From CAYUUR01 sp052034685 (GTDB lineage Bacteria; Patescibacteriota; Saccharimonadia; Saccharimonadales; CAYUUR01), in assembly GCA_052034685.1 (NCBI GenBank), contig JBPOIH010000016.1:1-43333 (forward strand): a stretch of 43,333 nucleotides of DNA, given 5' to 3'. A program made the position numbers and the translations under genes. The notes beneath the pieces were generated by a model. The model worked only from the letters and a program-made list of their open reading frames with translations. It was not told the DNA's origin and did no database searches. Shown one piece after another: positions 37,221 through 43,333 of the stretch. Position 1 is the first letter of the stretch; each line of letters begins with the position of its first letter.

Positions 37221-38246
37221 CTATTTCCTCAATCCAACGGCTTTTTGCACGCGGTTGAGTGTTTGGTTGGCTACTACGTTCATCGCTTCTTCAGACGAAA
37301 CAAGCTTAGCATCAACTGCTTTTTGGTCGATAGCTGCAAACTTGGCCTGAAAATCTGTAAGGAATGATTTTACGACGTCTGCTGTTGCTTGCTTTAATGG
37401 TCCGTATTGCGTTTGACCTTCAAATTCAGCAATGACTTCCTTGAGTTCGCGGCCACTTAATGCGCTCAGGATAGTTAGAAGGTTGCTGATCCCCGGACGT
37501 TCTTTCATATCAAATTTTATCTCGTTAAAGCTGTCAGTTGCTGCACTCATAATCTTCTTCGCGGCTGCTTCTGGCGTATCGCCAAGGAAGATAACACCTT
37601 TACCTGTTTCATCTGATTTGCTCATTTTTTTGGTTGGATCAATCAGATCACGAATTCGTAAACGCTCTTGGGACTCGGCAAAAGCAATTTGCGCCTTCTC
37701 AGCTTCTGGCGGAGTAAATAACTCACCAAACTTATTGTTCATTCGGATCGCAATGTCGCGGGCGAGCTCAACATGCTGGGTCTGATCAGCACCTACAGGC
37801 ACATACTTAGCGCCGTAAAGGATAATGTCTGCTGTCATCAGCACCGGGTAGCCAAATAGGCCGACACTAACATTAGCCTTGCCATCTGATTTCTCTTTGT
37901 ATTGAGTCATACGGTTTAGTTCACCCATGTAGGTAAAGCAGTTGAGAATGATCGTAAGCTCACTATGGGCAGGTACCATGCTCTGTCGATACACGAAGGT
38001 GTCATTATTTGACAGGTCTAGCCCTGATGCCACAAACAGTCGCACATTATGCATCGTTTGCTCATACAGCTTACTGTGGTCTATTGGTGTGGTAAAGCTG
38101 TGTAGGTCTGGTACAAAAAGATTGATCTGATACTCACCAGCATATTGCTTTTGCATTTGGACAATGGGTAACAACGCTCCAAGGTAGTTGCCAAGGTGCA
38201 AGTCGTTATTGGCACGCAGGCCGGTCAAAATTACTGGTTTACTCAT
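37221..38246 (-). CDS. trpS: Tryptophanyl-tRNA synthetase
   Basis: A 341-residue class I synthetase from the ATG at 38246; a GTG two codons upstream is possible. The HIGH-type motif is HLGN in LRANNDLHLGNYLGAL, and the KMSKS motif is exact (KKMSKSDETG). GLFGYPVLMTADIILY and VPVGADQTQHVELARDIA are typical TrpS segments. It charges tRNA-Trp, whose gene lies at 31388-31463. It overlaps the upstream aspartoacylase-like gene by eight bases. Confidence 0.97.
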   Translation of the reverse strand: MSKPVILTGLRANNDLHLGNYLGALLPIVQMQKQYAGEYQINLFVPDLHSFTTPIDHSKLYEQTMHNVRLFVASGLDLSNNDTFVYRQSMVPAHSELTIILNCFTYMGELNRMTQYKEKSDGKANVSVGLFGYPVLMTADIILYGAKYVPVGADQTQHVELARDIAIRMNNKFGELFTPPEAEKAQIAFAESQERLRIRDLIDPTKKMSKSDETGKGVIFLGDTPEAAAKKIMSAATDSFNEIKFDMKERPGISNLLTILSALSGRELKEVIAEFEGQTQYGPLKQATADVVKSFLTDFQAKFAAIDQKAVDAKLVSSEEAMNVVANQTLNRVQKAVGLRK

Positions 38247-38931
38247 CGTCACTACCTATAATAACCTTTTCTTTCTTGCGCGCAAAGAAGCCGGCGTAGG
38301 TTGCATACTCTTTTTCTCCGTACAGAAACGGATACCCGTCAATTTTGTTGCTATATTGATAGTTCTGAAGAGGCTTATTCAAGTAACTATTGTCAAGCAA
38401 GTCTTCAATATAGAAGACCTCGATTGAACCAGCTTGTTCGCGGCCATTACTGCTTGCAATACGCTTAGCAAGCCGCTTTGCTTCGCCTATGGTCTGCAGG
38501 GCATCTGCACCATACTCAATCGAGATGCCGCGTTGTACGTTGCCTATCAAAGCATGCTCAACAATATGCGGTGGCATCACCACGGCTCGTTCCATACCAA
38601 GGCCGAGGGCGATCCGCAATATCTCAGGGCTTGCCTCGCGGATGATTGCAACTTTGCCAACGTCAGACGTTGACGAATGGATGTCTAGCACCAGTTGGTA
38701 CTGGCGGGCCTTTTTGAGTATTTGCTGCGCACGTCTGACCTCAGCTAACCCTATGTCTTTAGTAGAGTACGCACGATTCATGTCAATTGTGATGAATCGC
38801 TTGTTTTGCATAAAGGCTGTAGGGTTTCCCAATAGAACGGCTTGTTTTAGCTCAGCGAGCGCCTCAGCAACGAGCGCGCCAAAGCGCTCGTTGCCATGTT
38901 GGCAATATATCGTAAGAGTAGCCTTATTCAT
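38239..38931 (-). CDS. Succinylglutamate desuccinylase/aspartoacylase family protein
   Basis: A 230-residue M14-like zinc amidohydrolase of the AstE/AspA family. Zinc and substrate motifs are HGNERFG (12-18, His and Glu ligands), IDMNRAY (49-55) and LDIHSSTSD (82-90, second His). SIEYGADAL is near the expected catalytic Glu region. The enzyme removes an acyl group from an amino acid or a similar conjugate; the substrate here is unknown. It overlaps the GNAT gene upstream by eight bases and trpS downstream by eight. Confidence 0.85.
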   Translation of the reverse strand: MNKATLTIYCQHGNERFGALVAEALAELKQAVLLGNPTAFMQNKRFITIDMNRAYSTKDIGLAEVRRAQQILKKARQYQLVLDIHSSTSDVGKVAIIREASPEILRIALGLGMERAVVMPPHIVEHALIGNVQRGISIEYGADALQTIGEAKRLAKRIASSNGREQAGSIEVFYIEDLLDNSYLNKPLQNYQYSNKIDGYPFLYGEKEYATYAGFFARKKEKVIIGSDDE

Positions 38932-39550
38932 GAATTTCTCCTATGAGCATTACTGCATCTGTTATGTTACGTAGGTCGTATACTGTTTCAAACTGCTCTT
39001 GTATGACTGGGTTCCTGTGAGTTGGAATCCTGCCATAAAGATTTCGAGGGTATCTATCGCGATGGTACGGCAAATCGTCTTGTGGTAGTCCAATTTTAGT
39101 AGCCAACCTTGCGACTTCAGCTTCTGATACTATCGATCCATGTGGACTTCTAGCTGTTGGCTGAACAAGATTGCAAACCGTCTCGAACATCCTTAGAATC
39201 GCTGGGTTTCGCGTGACGGCAAATAATCGTTTTGCGTTGGTTGTCTCAATTGCTTCTCGTAGCATCGATGTCCCTATCTTCCGGTTTTGAGCTTGTTGAC
39301 GAATAACAATTCCATTTAAGTATAGGAGTGCTCCAGGATACTCTTCATACATAGCAAACCCAACAAGCTGTTCTTCCGAAAACACATACTGAACTAAGCC
39401 TGCTGTTCGCAGGTGCTCTTCTGCGTCAACAATGCAGTCATCTAGTGTCCTGCCGCCGAAGCCAGTTTGCACGACTTCTCCTGCAGACATACTATTAACC
39501 TGTGTTTCCGAAGTATATGGCGCCAGCGGTGTGATCTTTATATCGTTCAT
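38924..39550 (-). CDS. GNAT-type N-acetyltransferase
   Basis: A 208-residue GNAT-like protein. The acetyl-CoA site lies in YLNGIVIRQQAQNRKIGTSM, in pieces, near residues 77-96: the usual R/Q-x-x-G-x-G/S loop with helix LREAIETT. AVTRNPAILRMFETV is the following beta-strand and helix. The C-terminal third (RDRYPRNLYGRIPTHRNP) is family-specific. The acceptor is unknown; its overlap with an aspartoacylase-like deacylase gene suggests an acyl-amino-acid or protein acylation pair. A GGGGG/AAAGG Shine-Dalgarno stands upstream. Confidence 0.8.
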   Translation of the reverse strand: MNDIKITPLAPYTSETQVNSMSAGEVVQTGFGGRTLDDCIVDAEEHLRTAGLVQYVFSEEQLVGFAMYEEYPGALLYLNGIVIRQQAQNRKIGTSMLREAIETTNAKRLFAVTRNPAILRMFETVCNLVQPTARSPHGSIVSEAEVARLATKIGLPQDDLPYHRDRYPRNLYGRIPTHRNPVIQEQFETVYDLRNITDAVMLIGEIHE

Positions 39551-39747
39551 CGCCTTTCCCCCGTGTTGCTATGAATGTGGGCGTTTGGCTTGCCGCTACA
39601 GGCCGCGAATCCATTCACGGTCTTTCTACCAGTTTGGTTGATTTCAAGAGCTATTTTCTGGGCATGAACGGCAAATGCCTGATCCTGCTTACTGAATGAC
39701 TGGCCAAACTGACTCCTGTGCACCTTTGGGTGCAACAAGTACGTCAC
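39547..39747 (-). CDS. Doubtful small ORF ahead of the GNAT gene
   Basis: A 66-codon ORF with a GTG start inside the preceding gene and an ATGA overlap with the GNAT start. The composition (many His, Gln, Ser; no clear secondary pattern) does not look like a conserved protein, and the GNAT gene has its own ribosome-binding site. It may be chance, or a decayed gene. Confidence 0.2.
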   Translation of the reverse strand: MTYLLHPKVHRSQFGQSFSKQDQAFAVHAQKIALEINQTGRKTVNGFAACSGKPNAHIHSNTGERR

Positions 39748-39943
39748 GAGCGCCTGCTAGTATTGCAAGGTAGTCGCGCTTCAACTCTGATTTCATGTCA
39801 AATACATCAATCTCAACACAAACACCGACAGCTGAACGTGCAGCAGCTAGTAGCATCTGGGATTGCATGAATGGTTTCAATTTTTCTTGTTGTATTTGAT
39901 CAGCAATTTCTTGAATATGCTTATTTCTTTCTTCTAATTCCAT
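39689..39943 (-). CDS. Small protein of unknown function
   Basis: An 84-residue, largely helical protein (ELEERNKHIQEIADQIQQEKLKPFMQSQMLLAAARSAVG in pieces, then DMKSELKRDYLAILAGARDVL). I do not recognise the family. AAGGAG stands ahead of the ATG. It is transcribed together with the preceding 82-residue gene and the GNAT gene on the minus strand. Confidence 0.6.
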   Translation of the reverse strand: MELEERNKHIQEIADQIQQEKLKPFMQSQMLLAAARSAVGVCVEIDVFDMKSELKRDYLAILAGARDVLVAPKGAQESVWPVIQ

Positions 39944-39984
39944 AGTTTCTCCTTAGTATTCTTTCAAAATTCTTACATATTTTG

Positions 39985-40233
39985 TTATGTTGCTCGTTTA
40001 TCACGCGCTTCTTTTTGTTTGACTTGTGCTTCGCGTAGTTGGGCTAGTGCCATAACTGCTGTTCTGTGCATTTGCTCAAGTTTACCGCGATGTTCTTCTT
40101 CGTCCTGGCCTTCAATAAATCTTGACTGCCAGTTTTCGTTTTCCCATGATGCCCATTCTGCAATTAGTTCATCTCCTCGTTGGTTAATGTTGTTTTCTTG
40201 CTCTGGGGTCATAGGTGATTCAAATTCGTTCAT
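39985..40233 (-). CDS. Small charged helical protein behind a possible attenuator
   Basis: An 82-residue, Glu/Gln-rich protein (MTPEQENNINQRGDELIAEWASWENENW, in pieces, then HRGKLEQMHRTAVMALAQLREAQVKQ), probably a helical hairpin. No family is recognised. An AAGGA ribosome-binding site precedes the ATG by seven bases. Its own promoter lies 150 bases upstream, with an intrinsic terminator between, so expression is probably controlled by attenuation. It heads the long series down to the TPR gene. Confidence 0.6.
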   Translation of the reverse strand: MNEFESPMTPEQENNINQRGDELIAEWASWENENWQSRFIEGQDEEEHRGKLEQMHRTAVMALAQLREAQVKQKEARDKRAT

Positions 40234-40254
40234 GTTAGTTCCTTTTCGTTAGTA

Positions 40255-40330
40255 TTAAAAAAACCGCCTTGTGGCGGTTCGCGAGTTAGTTGTTTTACAA
40301 AATTATGCTAATACGAAACAGAACGCCACA
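40255..40330 (-). promoter_or_regulatory. Candidate attenuator: terminator with competing antiterminator
   Basis: On the minus strand, AACCGCC/GGCGGTT (40262-40279) is followed by seven T, a strong terminator. TGTGGCGTTC (complement of 40321-40330) can pair with GAACCGCCACA (complement of 40270-40280) with one bulge, which would open the terminator. A promoter upstream (40389-40417) gives a leader of about 120 nt. The alternative reading is a free small RNA ending here. Confidence 0.5.
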
Positions 40331-40388
40331 TGGAGGTGGAGTTATACCAATAACCAAAAAAGTTTATGATATGTTTCATAACTACAGT

Positions 40389-40417
40389 AAGATACGTCAT
40401 TAAGTGTATTCTGTCAA
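40389..40417 (-). promoter_or_regulatory. Promoter of the attenuator-controlled small-gene operon
   Basis: On the minus strand, consensus TTGACA (40412-40417), a 17-bp spacer and TATCTT (40389-40394), just after the rpsI terminator. Confidence 0.7.
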
Positions 40418-40424
40418 ATACATA

Positions 40425-40459
40425 AATAGAATGTTCGGATTTACTCCGAACATTCTATT
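40425..40459 (-). terminator. Long perfect hairpin after rpsI
   Basis: AATAGAATGTTCGGA (40425-40439) and its exact complement (40445-40459) enclose five bases. On the minus strand it continues into TTTATG. Two smaller hairpins (40484-40509 and about 40513-40535) precede it. Together they mark the end of the rpsD-rpsI operon. Confidence 0.7.
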
Positions 40460-40542
40460 ACAGTTTCCGGGAAGAGCAGCCCGACAAAATGTATCATTTT
40501 GCCGGAGCGACGAGAAACCCTAACCAGGGTGTCTCGTTACGT

Positions 40543-40941
40543 CTAACGCTTCGTGAACTGTCGTTGCTTACGTGCGCCCTTAAGACCGAACTTCTTACGT
40601 TCTTTCTCACGTGGGTCACGACCAAGCAGGTCAGCGCGCTTAAGCGTGCTTTTGAGGTCTTCGTTCATGACTGCAAGTGCCTTAGCGATGCCAAGACGGA
40701 TTGCATCAACCTGACCGGCATGTCCGCCGCCACTCACAACAGCTGATACATTGTACTTATCAGTCTGTTCTAGTACAGCAAAAGGACGCTCAAGTTCTGT
40801 CATCAAGTTTTTGCTACTTGCAAGATACTCAACTGCAGGCTTGCCGTTGATGGTAATCTCGCCTTTGCCGCTTGTGAGGCGTACACGTGCTGTGGCGCTC
40901 TTACGACGGCCCAGTGCGTAGAAATAGTTATTTGTAGCCAT
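40543..40941 (-). CDS. rpsI: 30S ribosomal protein S9
   Basis: A 132-residue uS9 of normal length. YFYALGRRKSATARVRLTSGKGEITINGKP, in pieces, opens it; GGGHAGQVDAIRLGIAKAL is the conserved middle; and the C-terminal tail KQRQFTKR reaches the P-site tRNA. It is coupled to rplM by TAATG. Confidence 0.98.
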   Translation of the reverse strand: MATNNYFYALGRRKSATARVRLTSGKGEITINGKPAVEYLASSKNLMTELERPFAVLEQTDKYNVSAVVSGGGHAGQVDAIRLGIAKALAVMNEDLKSTLKRADLLGRDPREKERKKFGLKGARKQRQFTKR

Positions 40942-41381
40942 TACTTACCTTCCTTTACAGAATACTTCTGTGGCTTCTGTGGTGCATGCTGGTGTTCACT
41001 ACCTGCATAGATCTTCAAACGAGCAAGACGTCCATCACGTAGCTTGTTCACAGGCAACATGCCGCGTACGGCCTTGAAGATAACTTCTGTTGGGTCTTGA
41101 TCAAGCTGTTCTTGTAGTGTCTTCTCTCTAAGCCCACCTGGGTAGTGGCTGTGCTTGTAGTAAACTTTCTTTAGTTTTTTATCACCTGTTACTACCAAAT
41201 CTGCAGCGTTGATGACAACAACAAAGTCACCGCAATCAATGTGCTTGGTGAAGCTTGGCTTGCCTTTGCCTGTCAGTAGTGTAGCAACAACTGTTGCAAC
41301 ACGGCCAAGTGGTGCTTCAGCAGCATCAACTTCGTGCCAAGCGCGTGTCACATCTTCTGGTTTGGCGCTATAAGTTTTCAT
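40941..41381 (-). CDS. rplM: 50S ribosomal protein L13
   Basis: A 146-residue uL13. It has TRAWHEVDAAEAPLGRVATVVATLLTGKGKPSF, in pieces, DCGDFVVVINAADLVVTGDKK, YYKHSHYPGG and KAVRGMLPVNKLRDGRLARLKIY. An early assembly protein of the large subunit. Start and stop overlap the neighbours (TAATG on both sides), as usual in this operon. Confidence 0.98.
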   Translation of the reverse strand: MKTYSAKPEDVTRAWHEVDAAEAPLGRVATVVATLLTGKGKPSFTKHIDCGDFVVVINAADLVVTGDKKLKKVYYKHSHYPGGLREKTLQEQLDQDPTEVIFKAVRGMLPVNKLRDGRLARLKIYAGSEHQHAPQKPQKYSVKEGK

Positions 41382-41854
41382 TATTTCGCCTCCTTCGTGG
41401 CTTTTGGCTTTGCAGCGGGCTTCTTGGCGACTGTTTTTGCAGGTGCCTTTGGCTTAGCTGCTGCTTTAGCTGGCTTTGCAACTGGTGCAGCTGACAAATC
41501 GTCAACAAAACTTATGCGTGCCATCTGCGTGTTATCACCGCGGCGTGTACCTGTTTTTTCAATTCGTAGGTGGCCACTGTCGCGTGCACTTAACTTAGGC
41601 GCAATCTCATCGACAAGTTTGTGCGCGCTTTCGATAGTCTGTAATGAGCTGACAATCTGACGACGGTTGTGGAGATCAGCTTTCTTGGCCTTAGTAATCA
41701 GCTTTTCGACATATGGAACTGTCTCTTTAGCCTTCGTAAGGGTCGTTTCTATAGACTCATACTTGATGAGTGAGTCGGCAAGGCCCTTAATAAGGGCTTC
41801 GCGCTGGTCGCGCTCTCTACCGAACTTCTTACCTTTATATCCGTGGCGATGCAT
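41381..41854 (-). CDS. rplQ: 50S ribosomal protein L17 with Lys/Ala-rich tail
   Basis: A 157-residue bL17. The body (1 to about 118) begins MHRHGYKGKKFGRERDQREALIKGL and carries YVEKLITKAKKADLHNRRQIVS, in pieces, with the TRRGDNTQMARISFV end. The last 40 residues or so are a repetitive Lys/Ala/Pro tail (AKPAKAAAKPKAPAKT...) absent from most L17 proteins, probably disordered and RNA-binding. It follows rpoA by one base. Confidence 0.97.
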   Translation of the reverse strand: MHRHGYKGKKFGRERDQREALIKGLADSLIKYESIETTLTKAKETVPYVEKLITKAKKADLHNRRQIVSSLQTIESAHKLVDEIAPKLSARDSGHLRIEKTGTRRGDNTQMARISFVDDLSAAPVAKPAKAAAKPKAPAKTVAKKPAAKPKATKEAK

Positions 41855-41855
41855 C

Positions 41856-42800
41856 TTAAAGCTCCATCTCCGCCATTTTTTCTTTGACTTCGTCTAGGGC
41901 TTTGCTGCCAAAACCTTTGAGGTCACGCAACTCAGCATCACTCAGTGAGAACAAGTCTTTCAAAGTATGAATTTCATTGTTAATGAGTGCGTTTGTGGTA
42001 CGAGCTGAAAGATTAAGATCTTCGATTGGAGTCATCAGCTCAGCTGAATCATCGCCAGAAGCGATGTCTTCACTGCCTGGTTCATGTGCACCAGCTGCAG
42101 CACCTGCTTCTATGCGGGTTTGACCTGCAAGAGCGGTGTACTGGTTAACAAGGATGGCTGAGGCTTCTTCAAAGGCTTCAGCTGGCGTGATAGTACCGTC
42201 TGTGTCGATGGTGATCAAGAGCTTGTCGAGGTCGGTCATCTGACCAACACGTGTGTTCTCAACCTTATAACGCACGCGCTGTACAGGACTGAATACTGCG
42301 TCAACAGCAATCATGTCGCTTGCTTTGCGGTTAGCGCTTTCGTCGATTGTTCGGTAGCCACGACCTGTTTCGATAACCATGTCGATAACAAGTTCTGCTT
42401 TAGAACCGTCAAGGTGAGCAATAACGTGATCAGTGTTTACAACTTCTACATCAGCATTCGTTTGGATATCTTTTGCGGTAACAACGCCAGACCCTTTTTT
42501 GGTCAAACGAATAGTTTGTGGCTCTTCGCTAAAAGTACGGAAGCGAATGCCTTTGAGGTTCAACATGATGTCTACCACGTCTTCTTTGACGTTTGGTAGC
42601 GTTGTGAACTCGTGACTTGCGCCTTCTACCTTAAAGGCAGTGATTGCTGCACCAGAAATACTAGAAAGCAGTACGCGCCGTAGTGAGTTCCCAAGAGTCA
42701 TGCCGTAGCCACTGTGCAATGGTTCAACTATTAATGTAGCTGATGTCTTGGTGTGGTCGTCTACGCTTACAACGCCTGGGGTATAGATTGTCTTTGACAT
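41856..42800 (-). CDS. rpoA: RNA polymerase subunit alpha
   Basis: A 314-residue alpha subunit from the ATG at 42800; an upstream TTG overlapping rpsD is not needed. The N-terminal domain has TLIVEPLHSGYGMTLGNSLRRVLLSSISGAAITA, in pieces, and KVENTRVGQMTDLDKL. A linker with Glu, Ala and Gly (about 225-250) leads to the C-terminal domain (IEDLNLSARTTNALINNEIHTLKDLFSLSDAELRDLKGFGSKALDEV, in pieces), which binds UP elements and activators. GGAGG lies 11 bases before the start. Confidence 0.98.
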   Translation of the reverse strand: MSKTIYTPGVVSVDDHTKTSATLIVEPLHSGYGMTLGNSLRRVLLSSISGAAITAFKVEGASHEFTTLPNVKEDVVDIMLNLKGIRFRTFSEEPQTIRLTKKGSGVVTAKDIQTNADVEVVNTDHVIAHLDGSKAELVIDMVIETGRGYRTIDESANRKASDMIAVDAVFSPVQRVRYKVENTRVGQMTDLDKLLITIDTDGTITPAEAFEEASAILVNQYTALAGQTRIEAGAAAGAHEPGSEDIASGDDSAELMTPIEDLNLSARTTNALINNEIHTLKDLFSLSDAELRDLKGFGSKALDEVKEKMAEMEL

Positions 42801-42816
42801 AGGTTTGTCCGCCTCC

Positions 42817-43333
42817 TTATCGTGAGTAATACTCAACGATTAATTGTTCATTTATTTCTGGCTCAGCCTCTTCGCGGGTTGGCTTGCCAGTTACTTTTAC
42901 GGTAAATTTCTTACGATCTACTTTCAACCAGCTCGTTGCCTCTGCCGCTGGACTTACTTCGTCAAGTTTCTTGAAGTATTCATTGTTCTTGCTATGATCA
43001 CGCAACACAATTTCGTCGCCTTCTTTGACACGAATTGATGGGATGTCTACGCGCCGACCGTTGAGTGTGAAATGCCCGTGAGTGACGAGTTGACGTGCAG
43101 CACGTCGACTCGGGGCAAACCCAGATCGGTAAATAACATTATCAAGTCGGCGCTCGAGCAGCTGTAGTAGCATCTGACCGGACTGGCCTTGTGTGCGCAA
43201 AGCCTCCTTCATCAAGTTTGAGAACTGACGTTCAAGCAGACCGTACAATCTTTTGACCTTCTGCTTTTCGCGAAGTTGCAATGAATATTGGCTCGGTTTG
43301 CCGTGCATGCGAGCATTTGGCGCCTTACCAGGT
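42817..43333 (-). CDS. rpsD: 30S ribosomal protein S4, 5' end outside the window
   Basis: The visible 172 residues are the C-terminal part of uS4; the reading frame stays open to the window edge (PGKAPNAR before the first internal Met). The S4 RNA-binding domain is clear: LERRLDNVIYRSGFAPSRRAARQLVTHGHFTLNGRRVDIPS, in pieces. The N-terminal 30 or so residues, where a zinc site may occur, are not in view. It lies 16 bases upstream of rpoA in the alpha operon. Confidence 0.97.
   Translation of the reverse strand, partial: PGKAPNARMHGKPSQYSLQLREKQKVKRLYGLLERQFSNLMKEALRTQGQSGQMLLQLLERRLDNVIYRSGFAPSRRAARQLVTHGHFTLNGRRVDIPSIRVKEGDEIVLRDHSKNNEYFKKLDEVSPAAEATSWLKVDRKKFTVKVTGKPTREEAEPEINEQLIVEYYSR

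Noticed and set aside
38489..38974. Plus-strand ORF of 161 codons opposite the aspartoacylase-like gene
   Set aside because: It is a shadow of a gene with intact zinc motifs on the other strand.

Overview
This window looks like chromosomal DNA of a Candidatus Saccharibacteria (TM7) or closely related Patescibacteria/CPR bacterium. The case is inferential and rests on several things together: a very compact gene layout with many start/stop overlaps; a LysM plus Rpf-type muralytic protein; two adjacent GT4 glycosyltransferases of the PimA-like type; a thymidylate kinase fused to a double ThyX-like protein next to dCTP deaminase; replication and repair proteins that lack the usual zinc modules; and many genes whose -10 box lies 6-10 nt before the start codon. 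TGA is used as a stop. No 16S or marker-gene phylogeny could be run.

Layout. Positions 1-3300 look accessory or mobile: a DUF3768 gene behind a heavily structured leader, a replication-relaxation-like protein, and a large serine recombinase with a small upstream partner gene, ending against the 3' end of tRNA-Gln(TTG). From 3321 to 10034 there are cell-envelope genes: a tail-to-tail pair of M15 peptidases, an alpha/beta hydrolase, two GT4 enzymes and an AI-2E/PerM membrane protein. From 10037 to 18900 on the minus strand come cysS, a DHH phosphoesterase, recR, ybaB, a polytopic glycosyltransferase-like protein, dnaB, dnaX, a divergent CDP-alcohol phosphatidyltransferase and a conserved unknown. 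rplJ-rplL follow with a recognisable L10 leader, promoter, attenuator-like hairpin and terminator.

Positions 20226-22037 hold three small unknown genes and a short ORF around a divergent regulatory region with two structured leaders. One leader has riboswitch-like architecture. Next are tmk-thyX, dcd, and the secE-nusG-rplK-rplA block, interrupted by three small unknown genes. A soluble histidine kinase, a YgjP-like metallopeptidase, a P-loop kinase, tRNA-Trp, an Ham1/RdgB protein, the LysM-Rpf protein, rpmG and a PspC protein follow. A tRNA cluster (Thr-GGT, Tyr-GTA, Thr-TGT) carries unusual 76-77 bp repeated units at the 3' ends of both Thr tRNAs. A long minus-strand operon (TPR, holB, rluD-like, trpS, aspartoacylase-like, GNAT, small unknowns) leads to the alpha-operon end: rpsI, rplM, rplQ, rpoA and partial rpsD.

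The parts most worth following are the RNA-level structures: the candidate riboswitch at 21380-21520, the tRNA-Thr 3'-end units, two further attenuator or SD-masking leaders in front of small unknown genes, a duplicated RNA motif in the rplK-rplA block, and a recurrent leaderless promoter arrangement.
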